From NCBI RefSeq assembly GCF_002081715.1, contig NZ_MUKP01000006.1, forward strand, positions 124,001 through 188,000: 64,000 nt of DNA. The letters are read 5' to 3'. How positions within the stretch are numbered: position 1 is the stretch's first letter; the number at the start of each line of letters is the position of its first letter. This document shows positions 1 to 8,263 of this stretch, one piece after another. Origin of the DNA: Nocardia donostiensis (GTDB lineage Bacteria; Actinomycetota; Actinomycetes; Mycobacteriales; Mycobacteriaceae). A program made the translations under genes and the position numbers. A model generated the notes under the pieces. It did no database searches, had not been told where the DNA came from, and was given only the letters and a program-made list of their open reading frames with translations.

Positions 1-26
1 CTGTGGCTCGGCTCGTTGCGCTGGGT

Positions 27-48
27 GGTTGTCGGCCGGCCGACAACC
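27..48. terminator. 22-bp perfect palindrome, probable terminator
   Basis: The half GGTTGTCGGCC is followed directly by its exact reverse complement, giving a perfect 22-bp palindrome. It could fold into a GC-rich hairpin that ends transcription entering from the left edge. No T-tract follows, which is common in actinobacteria. An operator role cannot be excluded. Nothing else is recognisable in positions 1-212. Confidence 0.45.
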
Positions 49-212
49 GGGTGAGAAGTCGGGGAGCCGCCGATGCCGCGTCGCGGCGTCTCGTCGGTGA
101 CCTGAATTCGCGGTACCCGTAACCGACCTGAAGATCAGCAGCCGATCTGGCGAATCTCGATACGGACCCGGCCTCTTGCGCCCGAGTACGGCATTTCGTC
201 GATCGCGCGCGG

Positions 213-467
213 ATGGAGCGACCCGCACGTAAGCCGTATGCCCGATCGTTCCTGGCAAACCCACGGGGCGAAGCACTCGTTACGGATGGGAAGATCAAGT
301 CAGGGGACGTGGTCAACGGCCGGCGCTATCTCGACGTTCCATTCGCCGACAACACGGAAGTGAAGAACTCGGTGCAGGCGAAATTCGATTGGGATCTCGA
401 ACTCTGGCATGTCGATGCGGATATCTCGATCGACCGCATCGCTCGATGGCTTCCACCCACAGCGTAG
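213..467 (+). CDS. small DUF5710-like protein
   Basis: This 84-residue ORF starts at ATG 213. Residues 43-72 carry a pattern that resembles the DUF5710 module, a short domain that in larger proteins accompanies primases, peptidases and other DNA-processing enzymes: RRYLDVPFAD, then a Lys-rich turn, then KFDWDLELWHVDAD, with the tryptophan-rich strand near the end. Here the module stands alone behind about 40 basic residues. No partner is adjacent; the next gene is on the opposite strand. It may be a genuine small accessory protein or the tail of a truncated larger gene. No function is proposed. Domain assignment rests on pattern recall only. Confidence 0.5.
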   Translation: MERPARKPYARSFLANPRGEALVTDGKIKSGDVVNGRRYLDVPFADNTEVKNSVQAKFDWDLELWHVDADISIDRIARWLPPTA

Positions 468-596
468 GGGCGGCGCGGGCGACCGTTGGCGATGTGGAAA
501 CGTCTCTCATCGAAGACAAACGCATCGATCCCGATCAGGAAGGTCGGCTCGAAACCGGAGATGCCCCTGCTCACGAGAGCCGGTTCTCCCCGTGCA

Positions 597-1493
597 TCAA
601 ACCCCCTTCAGAACACGCTCGAGTGCCTCTCGGCCCGCAGGCCCCCAGTTCGGCTTACCGCCGGGAATGCCTCGATCTCCGTTCTGCCCCATGAGCATCA
701 AGAACAGGCTCTTCATCGCGGCCAACCCGCGGGCACGCCGTATCGCCGCCTCATCCGCTTGCGCGTACGCGTCGAAGAACCGTGCGGCCGTGCCCGCAGG
801 CAGCAGCACCCATGCGGCAGCGAGGTCCCACGCCGGATCACCGGCGAACATGTCACCGAAGTCGACTATGCCCGAGAGTGTTCCGTCCGAGACGACGACA
901 TTCGCGGGATGGAGGTCGCCGTGCACCCACACCGGTGGCCCCTCCCACGCGTGGGCCGCAACAGCATCGTTCCAGACTGCCCGGACGTCGGCAGCGATGT
1001 CGTCGGGGGCAACGGCCTGGAAGAAGCTCTCGAAGCCGCCCGTGCAGTCCCTGGGATGTGCACCGCGGTCTGTGGCGATCGGCGCCTCGGCGGGTGCCGC
1101 CACATGGAGCGCCCGGAGGAAGCCCGCCAGCGTGTCGGCCGCATGGACGCCACGGCTGATCGAACCGTGATCCAGCGGCTCGCCGGGAACCCACGTCATC
1201 ACGGTCCAGTGCTTGGGGAAGCGCTCGGACGGTTCGCCGAACCGCACCGGGGTCGGCACCGGCAACGGCAGACGCGGGGCCAACACAGGCAGCCACCGCC
1301 GCTCCTTGAGCTGCAACTCCGGGGTAGGGTCCATGCGCTGCATGCGCACGGCCAACTCGTCCCCTAGCCGCCACATGTGGTTGCCCCAGCCACCCGCCAC
1401 CTCACGGATGGCCAGCCCCGCAAGGTCAGGATGCTGCTCCCACAACAGGTCGCGGACCAAGTCCGCATCGATCTCGATCTCGGTGCCGGTCAC
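597..1493 (-). CDS. aminoglycoside phosphotransferase (APH) family protein
   Basis: A 298-residue protein with GTG start at 1493. It has the APH/choline-kinase fold signature: the Brenner-type catalytic loop HGDLHPANVVV (HxDxxxxN) near residue 190, then IVDFGD, the metal-binding Asp of the DFG equivalent, about 15 residues on. The N-terminal lobe contains WRLGDELAVRMQR, with a likely ATP-binding region. Such enzymes transfer phosphate from ATP to hydroxyls of aminoglycosides, macrolides or small metabolites. The substrate cannot be read from sequence, so a resistance role should not be assumed. It is a monocistronic gene; both flanks lack co-directional partners. Confidence 0.85.
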   Translation of the reverse strand: MTGTEIEIDADLVRDLLWEQHPDLAGLAIREVAGGWGNHMWRLGDELAVRMQRMDPTPELQLKERRWLPVLAPRLPLPVPTPVRFGEPSERFPKHWTVMTWVPGEPLDHGSISRGVHAADTLAGFLRALHVAAPAEAPIATDRGAHPRDCTGGFESFFQAVAPDDIAADVRAVWNDAVAAHAWEGPPVWVHGDLHPANVVVSDGTLSGIVDFGDMFAGDPAWDLAAAWVLLPAGTAARFFDAYAQADEAAIRRARGLAAMKSLFLMLMGQNGDRGIPGGKPNWGPAGREALERVLKGV

Positions 1494-2035
1494 ACGAAGT
1501 CACTGTACCGAGACAGCATGCGGAGTGGAGGCTCGAATCGAAGTGGCCCACGGGCGCGGTGGCGCACAGGATGAGCCACGCCAGTATCACCGCCGCGACG
1601 AGAACGGCCGACCGGAATTCGGACCCGGGGAGTACGGCCCGGTGCGTCGGGCGGACGAATTCGATACACAGAACCTTCGAGCGCGATTCTCGTCACGGGT
1701 ATTGCTGCGGTACAGCAACGAGGTAGCACCGCGGTGTGAGATTTCCGGCCCACCGCAGACCCCGGAACGCATCTATCCGTCAGAGCACGGTTCGGTACCG
1801 TCGTGACGCGTTCCTCGAAGTCACCGATTATCGCCATCGCGACCCGCTACTACGCCCGCAGTGCCGTAGAACTCCTCAGCGCCCCCGCCGCCGCAGCGCT
1901 ATCCCCCCACCGAGTTGCACCACCTCGAAACGCCGGACGTTCGGGTGCTTGAACTCCGATTTCAGGTGGTTTGTTTCTGTCTGTCGATGCTGGGTAGGGC
2001 GCGTGGACAGAGAAGTTCGCTTCGGAGGAGGTTCG
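1494..2035. other. gene-poor stretch between APH and SDR genes
   Basis: About 540 bases without a convincing coding region. Overlapping ORFs on both strands have arginine- and proline-rich translations typical of GC-rich shadow frames. No repeat, RNA gene or mobile-element end was recognised. The promoters of the divergent phosphotransferase and SDR genes must lie here. Confidence 0.5.
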
Positions 2036-2800
2036 GTGGTCACACACACGACGACGTTGCAGGACAAGGTGGCGGTGATCGGCGGAGGTGGGAAGAACCT
2101 TGGTGGATTGGTCAGCCGGACGTTCGCCGATGCGGGTCTCAGGGGCGTGGTGGTGCACTACCACAGCGACAGTTCCGCCCCGGATGCTGAACAGACGGTC
2201 AAGGATGTCCTTGATACCGGCGCGCAGGCCGTTGCCGTCCAAGCCGACCTGACCCGGCCCAGCGAGGTGGAGAGCGTTTTCGACGCGGCTGTACGCGAGT
2301 TCGGCGGATTCGACGTCGCGGTGAACACCGCCGGGATGGTGCTACGCAAACCGATCTCGGAGATCACCGAGGACGAGTACGACGAGATGCTCGGGATCAA
2401 CGCCAAAGCGGCATTCTTCTTCATCAAAGAGGCCGGTCGGCGAATCAACGATCGGGGCCGGATCATCACGCTGGTCACCTCGCTGCTTCCGGCGTTCACC
2501 GACGGCTACTCGACCTACAACGGCGGCAAGGCCGCCGCCGAACACTTCACCCGCGCCGCCGCCAAGGAGTTCGCCGACCGCGGCATCTCCGTCAACAACG
2601 TCGCGCCGGGCCCTATGGACACCCCGTTCTTCTACCCGCAAGAGACCGATGAACGGGTCGCGTTCCACAAATCGCAGGCGATGGACAACCAACTCACCGA
2701 TATCGAAGACATCGCACCCCTGATCAAGTATCTGGCCACCGCCGGCGGGTGGATAACCGGCCAGACCATCTTCGCCAACGGCGGCTACACCACCAGGTGA
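2036..2800 (+). CDS. short-chain dehydrogenase/reductase (SDR)
   Basis: A 254-residue classical SDR, an NAD(P)-dependent oxidoreductase. The start is GTG 2036, chosen because GGAGGAGG (2024-2031) precedes it; a longer in-frame extension upstream has no SDR character. The cofactor loop reads VAVIGGGGKNLGG, a Gly-rich but atypical variant of TGxxxGxG. NTAG follows the fourth strand. The catalytic Ser is in VTSLLPAF and the YxxxK pair in YNGGK. The C-terminus ends in the usual ITGQTIFANGGY motif. Cytosolic; substrate unknown. It stands alone, with no co-directional neighbour close by. Confidence 0.9.
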   Translation: MVTHTTTLQDKVAVIGGGGKNLGGLVSRTFADAGLRGVVVHYHSDSSAPDAEQTVKDVLDTGAQAVAVQADLTRPSEVESVFDAAVREFGGFDVAVNTAGMVLRKPISEITEDEYDEMLGINAKAAFFFIKEAGRRINDRGRIITLVTSLLPAFTDGYSTYNGGKAAAEHFTRAAAKEFADRGISVNNVAPGPMDTPFFYPQETDERVAFHKSQAMDNQLTDIEDIAPLIKYLATAGGWITGQTIFANGGYTTR

Positions 2801-3105
2801 TCTGTGCGACCGCGCTGAATTTCCGATGTCGGAACCACCGTGGGTAACCATCGGCCGGAAACTGTGCTGACGCGGATCGCGGCAATGGGGACACCTGAGC
2901 ACAGCGGGTCCGCCATCGGGGTCGCCGTGGTAAGGGCCAGAAGAATGTGTAACCGCGGCCCGTCCGCTGCTCAGTTCAGGGGCGGGTGCGGTAGTCCGGG
3001 GTACGTTGTACTCGAGCGACGGACTGCAATAGCCGGGTTGCACGGGTCGGGTGTGCCTTTAAGCAGTTGGTTCCGGCTTCGGCCAGTGCGTTGCTGCACG
3101 ATCCG
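2801..3105. other. intergenic, nothing recognised
   Basis: About 300 bases between the ends of the SDR gene and the convergent ABATE regulator gene. No credible ORF, repeat or strong hairpin was seen. Confidence 0.45.
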
Positions 3106-3750
3106 CTAGTCGGTAGCGGATCGTTCTGGCCTCGTGGCCTGCGTTCGGCGTTTGTGGGCTGGGCCGGAGAGCTGTTCGGCGGCGCGGCGCGCACGCATCG
3201 CCCGGACTCGCCCCCGGCTCGCGCATGCTGGGGAGGGGCACCAGCGGCGGCGACCGGCGCTGTCGATGAACACGCCCCGGCAATCGTGTTCCGGGCAGAC
3301 CTTCAGCGCGGCACGTTCAATGCCGGTCAGGTAATCGATGGCTTGGCGGGCGATACGGGCGAGCGCGTCGGACGCGGTCGCCGGGGGTTCGCGCCGCAAC
3401 CGGCCTGCGGCGACCAAATGCACCGGGTCATTGTGTTCGGCAAGGAATGCGCTCAGTTCGGTAATCGCGTCGATGGGGGGTGCGGTGCCGTCGATAGTGG
3501 CCAGTACCAGGACGCGCAGTGTCTCTCGCAGCCGGATCGCGCGGGCGAGTTCGTCGGCGGTGGGCGGTCGAACAGGCAGCAGCTCACTGCGGTCGAGCCA
3601 CTCGGCGAACCGCGCAGGCGAGTCGAGCCGCTCCACCGGATCTGCGCTGAAACTGCGACCCCTGGTGGCGAGCAGATTCAGCCAGGTAGACCCGCAGTCG
3701 AACCGGAACGCGTGCTTGTCTTCCGTCACCTGAACAGTGTAACGCTTCAC
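3106..3750 (-). CDS. ABATE-domain / CGNR zinc-finger transcriptional regulator
   Basis: A 214-residue member of the ABATE (DUF1470) plus CGNR zinc-finger family, putative stress-linked DNA-binding regulators. The N-terminal ABATE part begins with FRFDCGSTWLNLLATRG. The C-terminal zinc ribbon has four cysteines in CPEHDC and WCPSPAC, followed by ASRGRVRAMRARR, where family members usually read CGNRxKxxRHYxR. The longest start is GTG 3750, which lies inside a palindromic operator; an in-frame GTG at 3729 is an alternative, and neither has a clear Shine-Dalgarno site. It is divergent from the carboxymuconolactone-decarboxylase/phosphotriesterase pair and is the obvious candidate to control it and itself through the twin palindromes between them. 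Confidence 0.85.
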   Translation of the reverse strand: MKRYTVQVTEDKHAFRFDCGSTWLNLLATRGRSFSADPVERLDSPARFAEWLDRSELLPVRPPTADELARAIRLRETLRVLVLATIDGTAPPIDAITELSAFLAEHNDPVHLVAAGRLRREPPATASDALARIARQAIDYLTGIERAALKVCPEHDCRGVFIDSAGRRRWCPSPACASRGRVRAMRARRAAEQLSGPAHKRRTQATRPERSATD

Positions 3751-3758
3751 TCGTTACA
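3738..3758. promoter_or_regulatory. palindromic operator, copy 1
   Basis: A 21-bp element with perfect 7-bp arms, TGTAACG and CGTTACA, around a 7-bp spacer. It overlaps the start codon region of the ABATE regulator gene, as expected for autoregulation. A second copy begins 32 bp away, about three helical turns. Confidence 0.75.
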
Positions 3759-3769
3759 CCTGATACTGT

Positions 3770-3790
3770 TGTAACGCTTTACCCGTTACA
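3770..3790. promoter_or_regulatory. palindromic operator, copy 2
   Basis: The second 21-bp element has the same 7-bp arms (TGTAACG/CGTTACA) and a spacer differing from copy 1 at two positions. It sits 22 bp upstream of the carboxymuconolactone-decarboxylase-like gene, suitably placed to control the plus-strand promoter. Confidence 0.75.
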
Positions 3791-3811
3791 AGCATTCGAG
3801 GTTTCCTGACC

Positions 3812-4237
3812 ATGACGAACACCCCCGACCTGTCCCAGCAGCTGACCCCGGCCCGGTTCGACCGCGAGGAGGGCTACCGAATGCTGGACCTGCTACAGGA
3901 CCAGACCACCCAGCACGCTGCACTGCCCGGCATGGAGCAGTGGGTGCCCGGATTCGCCGACTGGGTTGTCACCGCACTGTTCGGCGGCACCTATCTACGC
4001 GGAAACCTGTCGCTACGGGATCGTCAGCTGGTCAATCTGGCTACTCTGACCGCACTCGGCGGGGTTGATCCGCAATTGAACGGACATGTGAAAACCTCTC
4101 TGCGGGTAGGACTGTCCCGCGAGGAGATCCTCGAGGTCTTTGCGCATCTGGCTCCCTACATCGGAGTGCCCAAGGCACTGGCCGGTCTGCGGGTGGCCAC
4201 CGCAGCGCTCACCGAGGCCGAGGGGCCTGCCCGGTGA
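3812..4237 (+). CDS. carboxymuconolactone decarboxylase (CMD) family protein
   Basis: A 141-residue single CMD domain. Recognisable parts are LSLRDRQLVNLATLTALGG and then the helix NGHVKTSLRVGLSREEI with the usual His and Glu. There is no CxxC pair, so it is a decarboxylase-type rather than an AhpD peroxidase-type member. The family includes gamma-carboxymuconolactone decarboxylases and many uncharacterised small enzymes, so the substrate is open. The gene overlaps the next one by four bases (GTGA), so the two are translationally coupled. Upstream lie two operator palindromes shared with the divergent ABATE regulator. Confidence 0.85.
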   Translation: MTNTPDLSQQLTPARFDREEGYRMLDLLQDQTTQHAALPGMEQWVPGFADWVVTALFGGTYLRGNLSLRDRQLVNLATLTALGGVDPQLNGHVKTSLRVGLSREEILEVFAHLAPYIGVPKALAGLRVATAALTEAEGPAR

Positions 4238-5136
4238 CCGGCATGATCCGCACCGTGCTCGGCGATATCGAGCCCGAGAGCCTGGGTGTCTGCAACGCAC
4301 ACGATCACTTGTTCATTCGTTCACCCCAGCTGCCCGGCCAAGAACTCGACGACGCCGATGCTGCGCTGACCGAATTGCATTCGTTCGCGGCGCTGGGCGG
4401 GCAGGCAGTGGTGCAGTGGACGCCGTGGGGCATGGGACCTCGACTGGCGGACCTACCTGAGCTGTCCCGGCGATCCGGTGTGCATCTGATCGCCGCCACC
4501 GGGCTGCATCAGGCCAAGCACTACGATCCCGCCGAATTGGCTGCCGTCCGCGTCCATCTCGCCGAGCTGTTCATACACCAGCTCACCGCGGCACCGGTGC
4601 GCACAGGACTCATCAAGGTGGCCGGCGCCTTTCACCACATCGACGAACACGCCCGATACGTGTTGGCCGCCGCGGCGACCGCCCACCAGGCAACCGGAGC
4701 ACCGATCGGTGTCCACCTCGAGGGCGGCACCGCAGCCTTGGCGGTACTCGATGAACTCACCGGAACCCACAATGTGGCACCGCAGCGCATCATCCTCGGC
4801 CATTTGCACCGGTTCCCGGACAGCGCGATTCACCGGCAGATCGCCGCCGCCGGCGCATTCGTCGGGTTCGAAGGACCTTCGCGAGCCCACCACGCCGTCG
4901 ACTGGCATCTGCTCGACAACATCGCAGCCCTGGTCGACAGCGGGCATGCCGACCGGATCCTGCTCGGCGGGGACACCGTCACCGCCTCGGCGCGCTCGAT
5001 CGCCGACGGCCCCGGGATGGCCTACCTGCTCCATACACTGCGGTCTCGCATCGAACACGAACTCGGGCCCGAGATCGCCACCGCTGCTTTCATCACCAAC
5101 CCTGCCCGCGCCTTCAGCACGCGCTGGAGCGGGTGA
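4234..5136 (+). CDS. phosphotriesterase-family metal-dependent hydrolase
   Basis: A 300-residue amidohydrolase-superfamily protein of the phosphotriesterase (PTE)/lactonase group. The binuclear metal ligands can be followed in order: HDH near residue 24, a Lys in GLIKVAGAF (the residue carbamylated in PTE), His in GVHLEGG, His in LGHLHR, and Asp in LLGGDT. Members hydrolyse lactones, phosphotriesters or related esters; the coupling with a CMD-family gene suggests a ring or lactone substrate, but this is inference. The start GTG 4234 overlaps the previous stop, and an in-frame ATG follows four codons later. It is soluble, with no signal peptide. Confidence 0.85.
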   Translation: MTGMIRTVLGDIEPESLGVCNAHDHLFIRSPQLPGQELDDADAALTELHSFAALGGQAVVQWTPWGMGPRLADLPELSRRSGVHLIAATGLHQAKHYDPAELAAVRVHLAELFIHQLTAAPVRTGLIKVAGAFHHIDEHARYVLAAAATAHQATGAPIGVHLEGGTAALAVLDELTGTHNVAPQRIILGHLHRFPDSAIHRQIAAAGAFVGFEGPSRAHHAVDWHLLDNIAALVDSGHADRILLGGDTVTASARSIADGPGMAYLLHTLRSRIEHELGPEIATAAFITNPARAFSTRWSG

Positions 5137-5160
5137 CAACCACATCGCATCTCGCGAACA

Positions 5161-5466
5161 GTGAGACCGTGCTCAATAGCGGCGGCCAGAACAGCACTTC
5201 CCCGCCACGCCTACACCCTCGCGATCCTGAAGACCGCCGACCACCACGACGACCGCGGCCGGACGGGCCACGCGCGGACAGCCGGGCCCTGGCGGGCGGT
5301 GGCCGGTGTCGATATCGACACCGCGCTGGAGGCCTTATGGGGCGAGGCTGCGGTGAACACTTGGAATGCGCGCCGCGGCCGGCAAGTGGCTGGGCCGGTG
5401 CCGCGAACAAGGCGGGAAGCATCCGCGGTCCCGGCCTCGGCGGCGCGGGCGGCGCGATTCCAGTGA
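5161..5466 (+). pseudogene. tyrosine recombinase (integrase) N-terminal remnant
   Basis: The frame from 5161 contains RHAYTLAILKTA, then DTALEALWGEAAVNTWNARRG, which follow the core-binding (SAM-like) domain of actinobacterial tyrosine integrases. Homology then continues in another frame as GKWLGRCREQGG, so there is a frameshift near 5375-5385. The catalytic domain is absent. I read this as a decayed integrase. A C-terminal integrase remnant, on the other strand, is present near 28.7 kb. The assignment rests on pattern recall without a database search. Confidence 0.5.
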
Positions 5467-5523
5467 TCGCGCTCCGGCGGTGGCCTCCGAGAATCCCGCG
5501 GAGAACCTTTAGAACGTGATCAT

Positions 5524-6015
5524 TCAGCGGTTCTCCGCATCGGTGTCATCGACTCCAGACACGACGGTGAGCGGACCCTCATCATCTGTGGGGACCTCGA
5601 AGTGGTCGAAATAGAACCCCGCTCGAGGCTCCGTCAGTACGACGTCATCGGCATGGGAGCCATCGCGGGCCGCTACGCGGGCGAGTGCCACGTCCCTGGG
5701 CGTGGCGAGATATACCGTCTCCGCGGTCACTCCGAGGTCTTCCACGAGCTCACGATATTCGGCGCGTTTATGCTTGGACCAGAACGAGCAGTCGAGCACG
5801 ACGTCGGCACCATCTCGGACCAGGGTGACCAGCTGTTCTCGAAGCCGCGCCTCGATCCGACCGGATACCGAATCCGGCAACGGCTGCTCGCGCAGTCCCT
5901 GACTCCACGCTTCCGCATCGATGGAGAGGCGCACGAAGCCGTCGCGCTCCAGAGCACGCGCGTAGGTCGTCTTTCCCGCTCCGGCGGGGCCGCACATAAG
6001 AACGACGCGGGACAT
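5524..6015 (-). CDS. small P-loop kinase / AAA ATPase
   Basis: A 163-residue protein. The start ATG 6015 is chosen because AAGGA lies about 9 bases upstream and the P-loop then falls near the N-terminus; the frame stays open to 6150 but the extra residues look non-coding. Walker A is GPAGAGKTT at residues 9-17, followed by the lid-type LSIDAEAW and the Walker B-like DVVLDCSFWSKHKRAEYR. This layout matches the ATP-binding family that includes polynucleotide kinase and zeta-toxin-like small kinases. The substrate is unknown. The upstream gene on the same strand ends 85 bases away, so the two may be co-transcribed. Confidence 0.8.
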   Translation of the reverse strand: MSRVVLMCGPAGAGKTTYARALERDGFVRLSIDAEAWSQGLREQPLPDSVSGRIEARLREQLVTLVRDGADVVLDCSFWSKHKRAEYRELVEDLGVTAETVYLATPRDVALARVAARDGSHADDVVLTEPRAGFYFDHFEVPTDDEGPLTVVSGVDDTDAENR

Positions 6016-6100
6016 GTCTCTCTTCCTTACAGCTGAGTTATCGGACCGTGGCGGCAATTGTCCGGTGCCGGTACTCGCCGGCGACGGGAAGGGACGTCGC

Positions 6101-6466
6101 TCATCCTCGAACTTCCTCGGCCAGACGCGCCGCCACCGCATGCGCATCACGGACGCTTACCAGGATCTCCGAGAACCCTTCGGCACTTCCCGGGTCGCAC
6201 AACAACCGCAGCGTCGGCACACCGCGCCGCATCGACAGAAGTCGTCGCGTGCCGTCGAGCTCCAACCAGACACCGACCTTGATCAACCCCGACACAACCA
6301 AGCCGCCATGCCGCAGCCCGAACGGTTCCGACACCCATGTCTCGGCCACCGAAACGTCGGACAGCGCCGCCCGAGGAACCACCAAGACACTGCGCCGCGC
6401 CGCCACCCCTTCCCAGCCCGGCATATGAACGGCAATCGCCTGATCCCTGACATCGATCGTTGCCAT
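6101..6466 (-). CDS. conserved hypothetical protein, PH-like fold suspected
   Basis: A 121-residue protein with no signal peptide or membrane segment. Alternating beta-strand character (IDVRDQAIAVHM, then RRSVLVVPRAALSDVSV, then LVVSGLIKVGVWLEL) and a short C-terminal helix suggest a PH-like barrel; I recall similar actinobacterial hypotheticals but cannot name the family. It starts at ATG 6466 and lies upstream of, and co-directional with, the P-loop kinase gene. Function unknown. Confidence 0.65.
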   Translation of the reverse strand: MATIDVRDQAIAVHMPGWEGVAARRSVLVVPRAALSDVSVAETWVSEPFGLRHGGLVVSGLIKVGVWLELDGTRRLLSMRRGVPTLRLLCDPGSAEGFSEILVSVRDAHAVAARLAEEVRG

Positions 6467-7027
6467 GTTGCCTCCTGTATGTCAGCGCCCATTATTCTCA
6501 TCGCTGCAACCAATTGCAACCACAAGAACACTGGAGCCGGCGTGACCCTCCTGTGTCCACACCCGAGACGCTGCTCCGCCCGATACAACGGCGAGTCCTT
6601 CCGGTCGTCGCAGGCCGAGCGGGCACGACCTCGGAACAGGCCGATCGCCGCAGCAGTGTCGCGGCGACGGGGTGTCGACGCGTGAACTCACCTCGTGGAG
6701 GATGGCCCTTCTGGAGCACGTTTGGTCATGACATGCCGGAGCGCAGGGGCGTTATTCCGCACCACAAGGGCGGTTCCGCCAAGAACGTTTCGATACAGCA
6801 CTCAGTGGCAAGGCGAATTGGGCAGCCCGACCTTTGCAGAAGATGGCGAGCAGCTCCCCAAGATCTGGGCCAAAGCTGGTCACCTACCACGCGAGGCGGT
6901 GGAGAACGTCATCATCGCCCCAGCGGATTGGCCGGACAACCCGCGCGACACCAGTTCTGCTAGCGGCACAGTGCGCGGACACCTCTTCCTTTGATGTTCG
7001 GATGGACGTGGCGCCGCTTCGGGCCCG
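6467..7027. other. gene-poor stretch, possible decayed sequence
   Basis: No convincing gene. A plus-strand frame around 6790-6960 has a more natural composition (GELGSPTFAEDGEQLPKIW and following residues), but I recognise no family and its start is unclear, so it may be a fragment. No repeat or RNA gene was seen. Confidence 0.4.
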
Positions 7028-7630
7028 TCAGTCTTCTTTGCTGCTGCTCTCAGGGATGAGGAGCGTGGCCAGGCTGACTCGGCGCCTATCGTTCTCGCGG
7101 GGTCGCAGGTATGGCTCGAGGATGGCCCTGAGCTGGTCCTGGATATGACGAAGGTCGTCTTCAGTGACATGAAGGATGGTTTGCCCGTAGCCGAACAACG
7201 GCATCGACCCCTCGTCGCGGAGCGCGATGAAGCGATCGAACTCCGCTGCCTGATGTGCCAGGAACACTGCGAAAGCCTGCCGATGCTGGTCCTCAGACAT
7301 GTTCCGGACCTCGTCGGGGCCCGCCTGCGCCGCATCATCGACGAGTGCGAGGGTGCGCTCCACTGCGCCTCGCACTCGTCGCTCTGACACGACCTTCAAT
7401 ACGCCAGCTTCGAGGAGCGCATTCACATGCCGATAGACCGTGGCGGCCGCGACGTCGGCGAGGAGTTCTGCAAGTTCAGCGGTGGTCATGGTCCGCCCCG
7501 CCACCGCTTGCAGAATCCGCAATCTGACGGGGTGTAGCACCAGTTCAAGCGCCGACGCCCGGACAGACATCCGGCGAACGCGCGAAGAAGGACCGGCCGT
7601 GGGGTCATCACTCGCAGCAGGGGCGGGCAT
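7028..7630 (-). CDS. ArsR-type winged-helix transcriptional regulator
   Basis: A 200-residue regulator. The start ATG 7630 is preceded by AGGTGA; the frame runs further upstream but without plausible protein. The N-terminal winged helix (residues 25-90) reads ALELVLHPVRLRILQAV, then MTTAELAELLADVAAATVYRHVNALLEAGVLKVV. The rest, with DEVRNMSEDQHRQAFAVFLAHQ, is a helical effector/dimer region seen in related HTH_20-type regulators. It is divergent from the exporter gene that begins 630 bases away, a common regulator/efflux arrangement. Two imperfect AT-rich copies lie in the region between them. Confidence 0.85.
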   Translation of the reverse strand: MPAPAASDDPTAGPSSRVRRMSVRASALELVLHPVRLRILQAVAGRTMTTAELAELLADVAAATVYRHVNALLEAGVLKVVSERRVRGAVERTLALVDDAAQAGPDEVRNMSEDQHRQAFAVFLAHQAAEFDRFIALRDEGSMPLFGYGQTILHVTEDDLRHIQDQLRAILEPYLRPRENDRRRVSLATLLIPESSSKED

Positions 7631-7657
7631 CACGTCACCTACGTTCGCAGATCTGCT

Positions 7658-7683
7658 ATTAATTGCATGGTCAATAATATCAG
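7658..7683. promoter_or_regulatory. AT-rich operator-like element, copy 1
   Basis: This 26-bp element matches 18 of 26 bases with the element at 7845-7870. Its core is a near-inverted repeat, TATTAATTG facing CAATAATA. It lies 28 bp upstream of the ArsR-type regulator start, so it is a candidate promoter/operator. It is markedly AT-rich for this genome. Confidence 0.4.
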
Positions 7684-7844
7684 TCCGTGGGGGATCACGA
7701 TCAGCGTCGACGACATCACCGCGAACCCGGCGATCACCTGCGCCTCCACCCGAGGACCCTTCCCGTCCGAGCGCCGCATCTTTCGCGGTGCGCGGGAGGT
7801 TGATCCATCGCAAGGCCACCGGCACCCACATTCGCCGAGTTGCG

Positions 7845-7870
7845 ATTAGTCGCAGAAACGATAATATTAG
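7845..7870. promoter_or_regulatory. AT-rich operator-like element, copy 2
   Basis: The second 26-bp copy (18 of 26 matches with 7658-7683), sharing ATTA, GCA and ATAATAT blocks in the same spacing. It lies between the regulator and the exporter. The rest of the 7631-8263 interval shows no gene. Confidence 0.4.
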
Positions 7871-8263
7871 TTCCGAGGCGCGGAGACAAAGGACGACAGC
7901 CGGGTCTGACGAGTGAGGACTGTCGGGAGGTATCAGGACCTGGGTGAATCGTCGGCGCGGAGACGAGCAGCGTGGTCTGTCGCCCCAATTCGGGCGTTGC
8001 CGCGAAGCCCTGATCAGGTCGCTACCCGACTGACCTCGATGCGTGGCCCGAGCACCAGGCTGCAGGTTCCATCGCTGACAGCGCCGGCTCTGAAATGGCC
8101 AACCGTCGCCCCTTCGTCGAACCGGCACAGACCGCACGGCGAGAGGGACAAGGGCGAATCGTCGTCCCGTCGACTCCCGTCGAGGATCGGCCTTATGTCG
8201 CTAGGACACGTCGGCGATCGAAACACGAATTACTTACGTTGACGAATGCCTGGGAGGCTATCT

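Noticed and set aside
1736..2035. Extension of the SDR gene upstream to 1736
   Set aside because: The extra 100 residues are Arg/Pro-rich and unlike any SDR; GTG 2036 has a strong ribosome-binding site.
6695..6994. A 99-codon plus-strand ORF
   Set aside because: Part of it has natural composition, but there is no family match, the start is unconvincing and the ends look arbitrary; noted as possible decayed sequence only.
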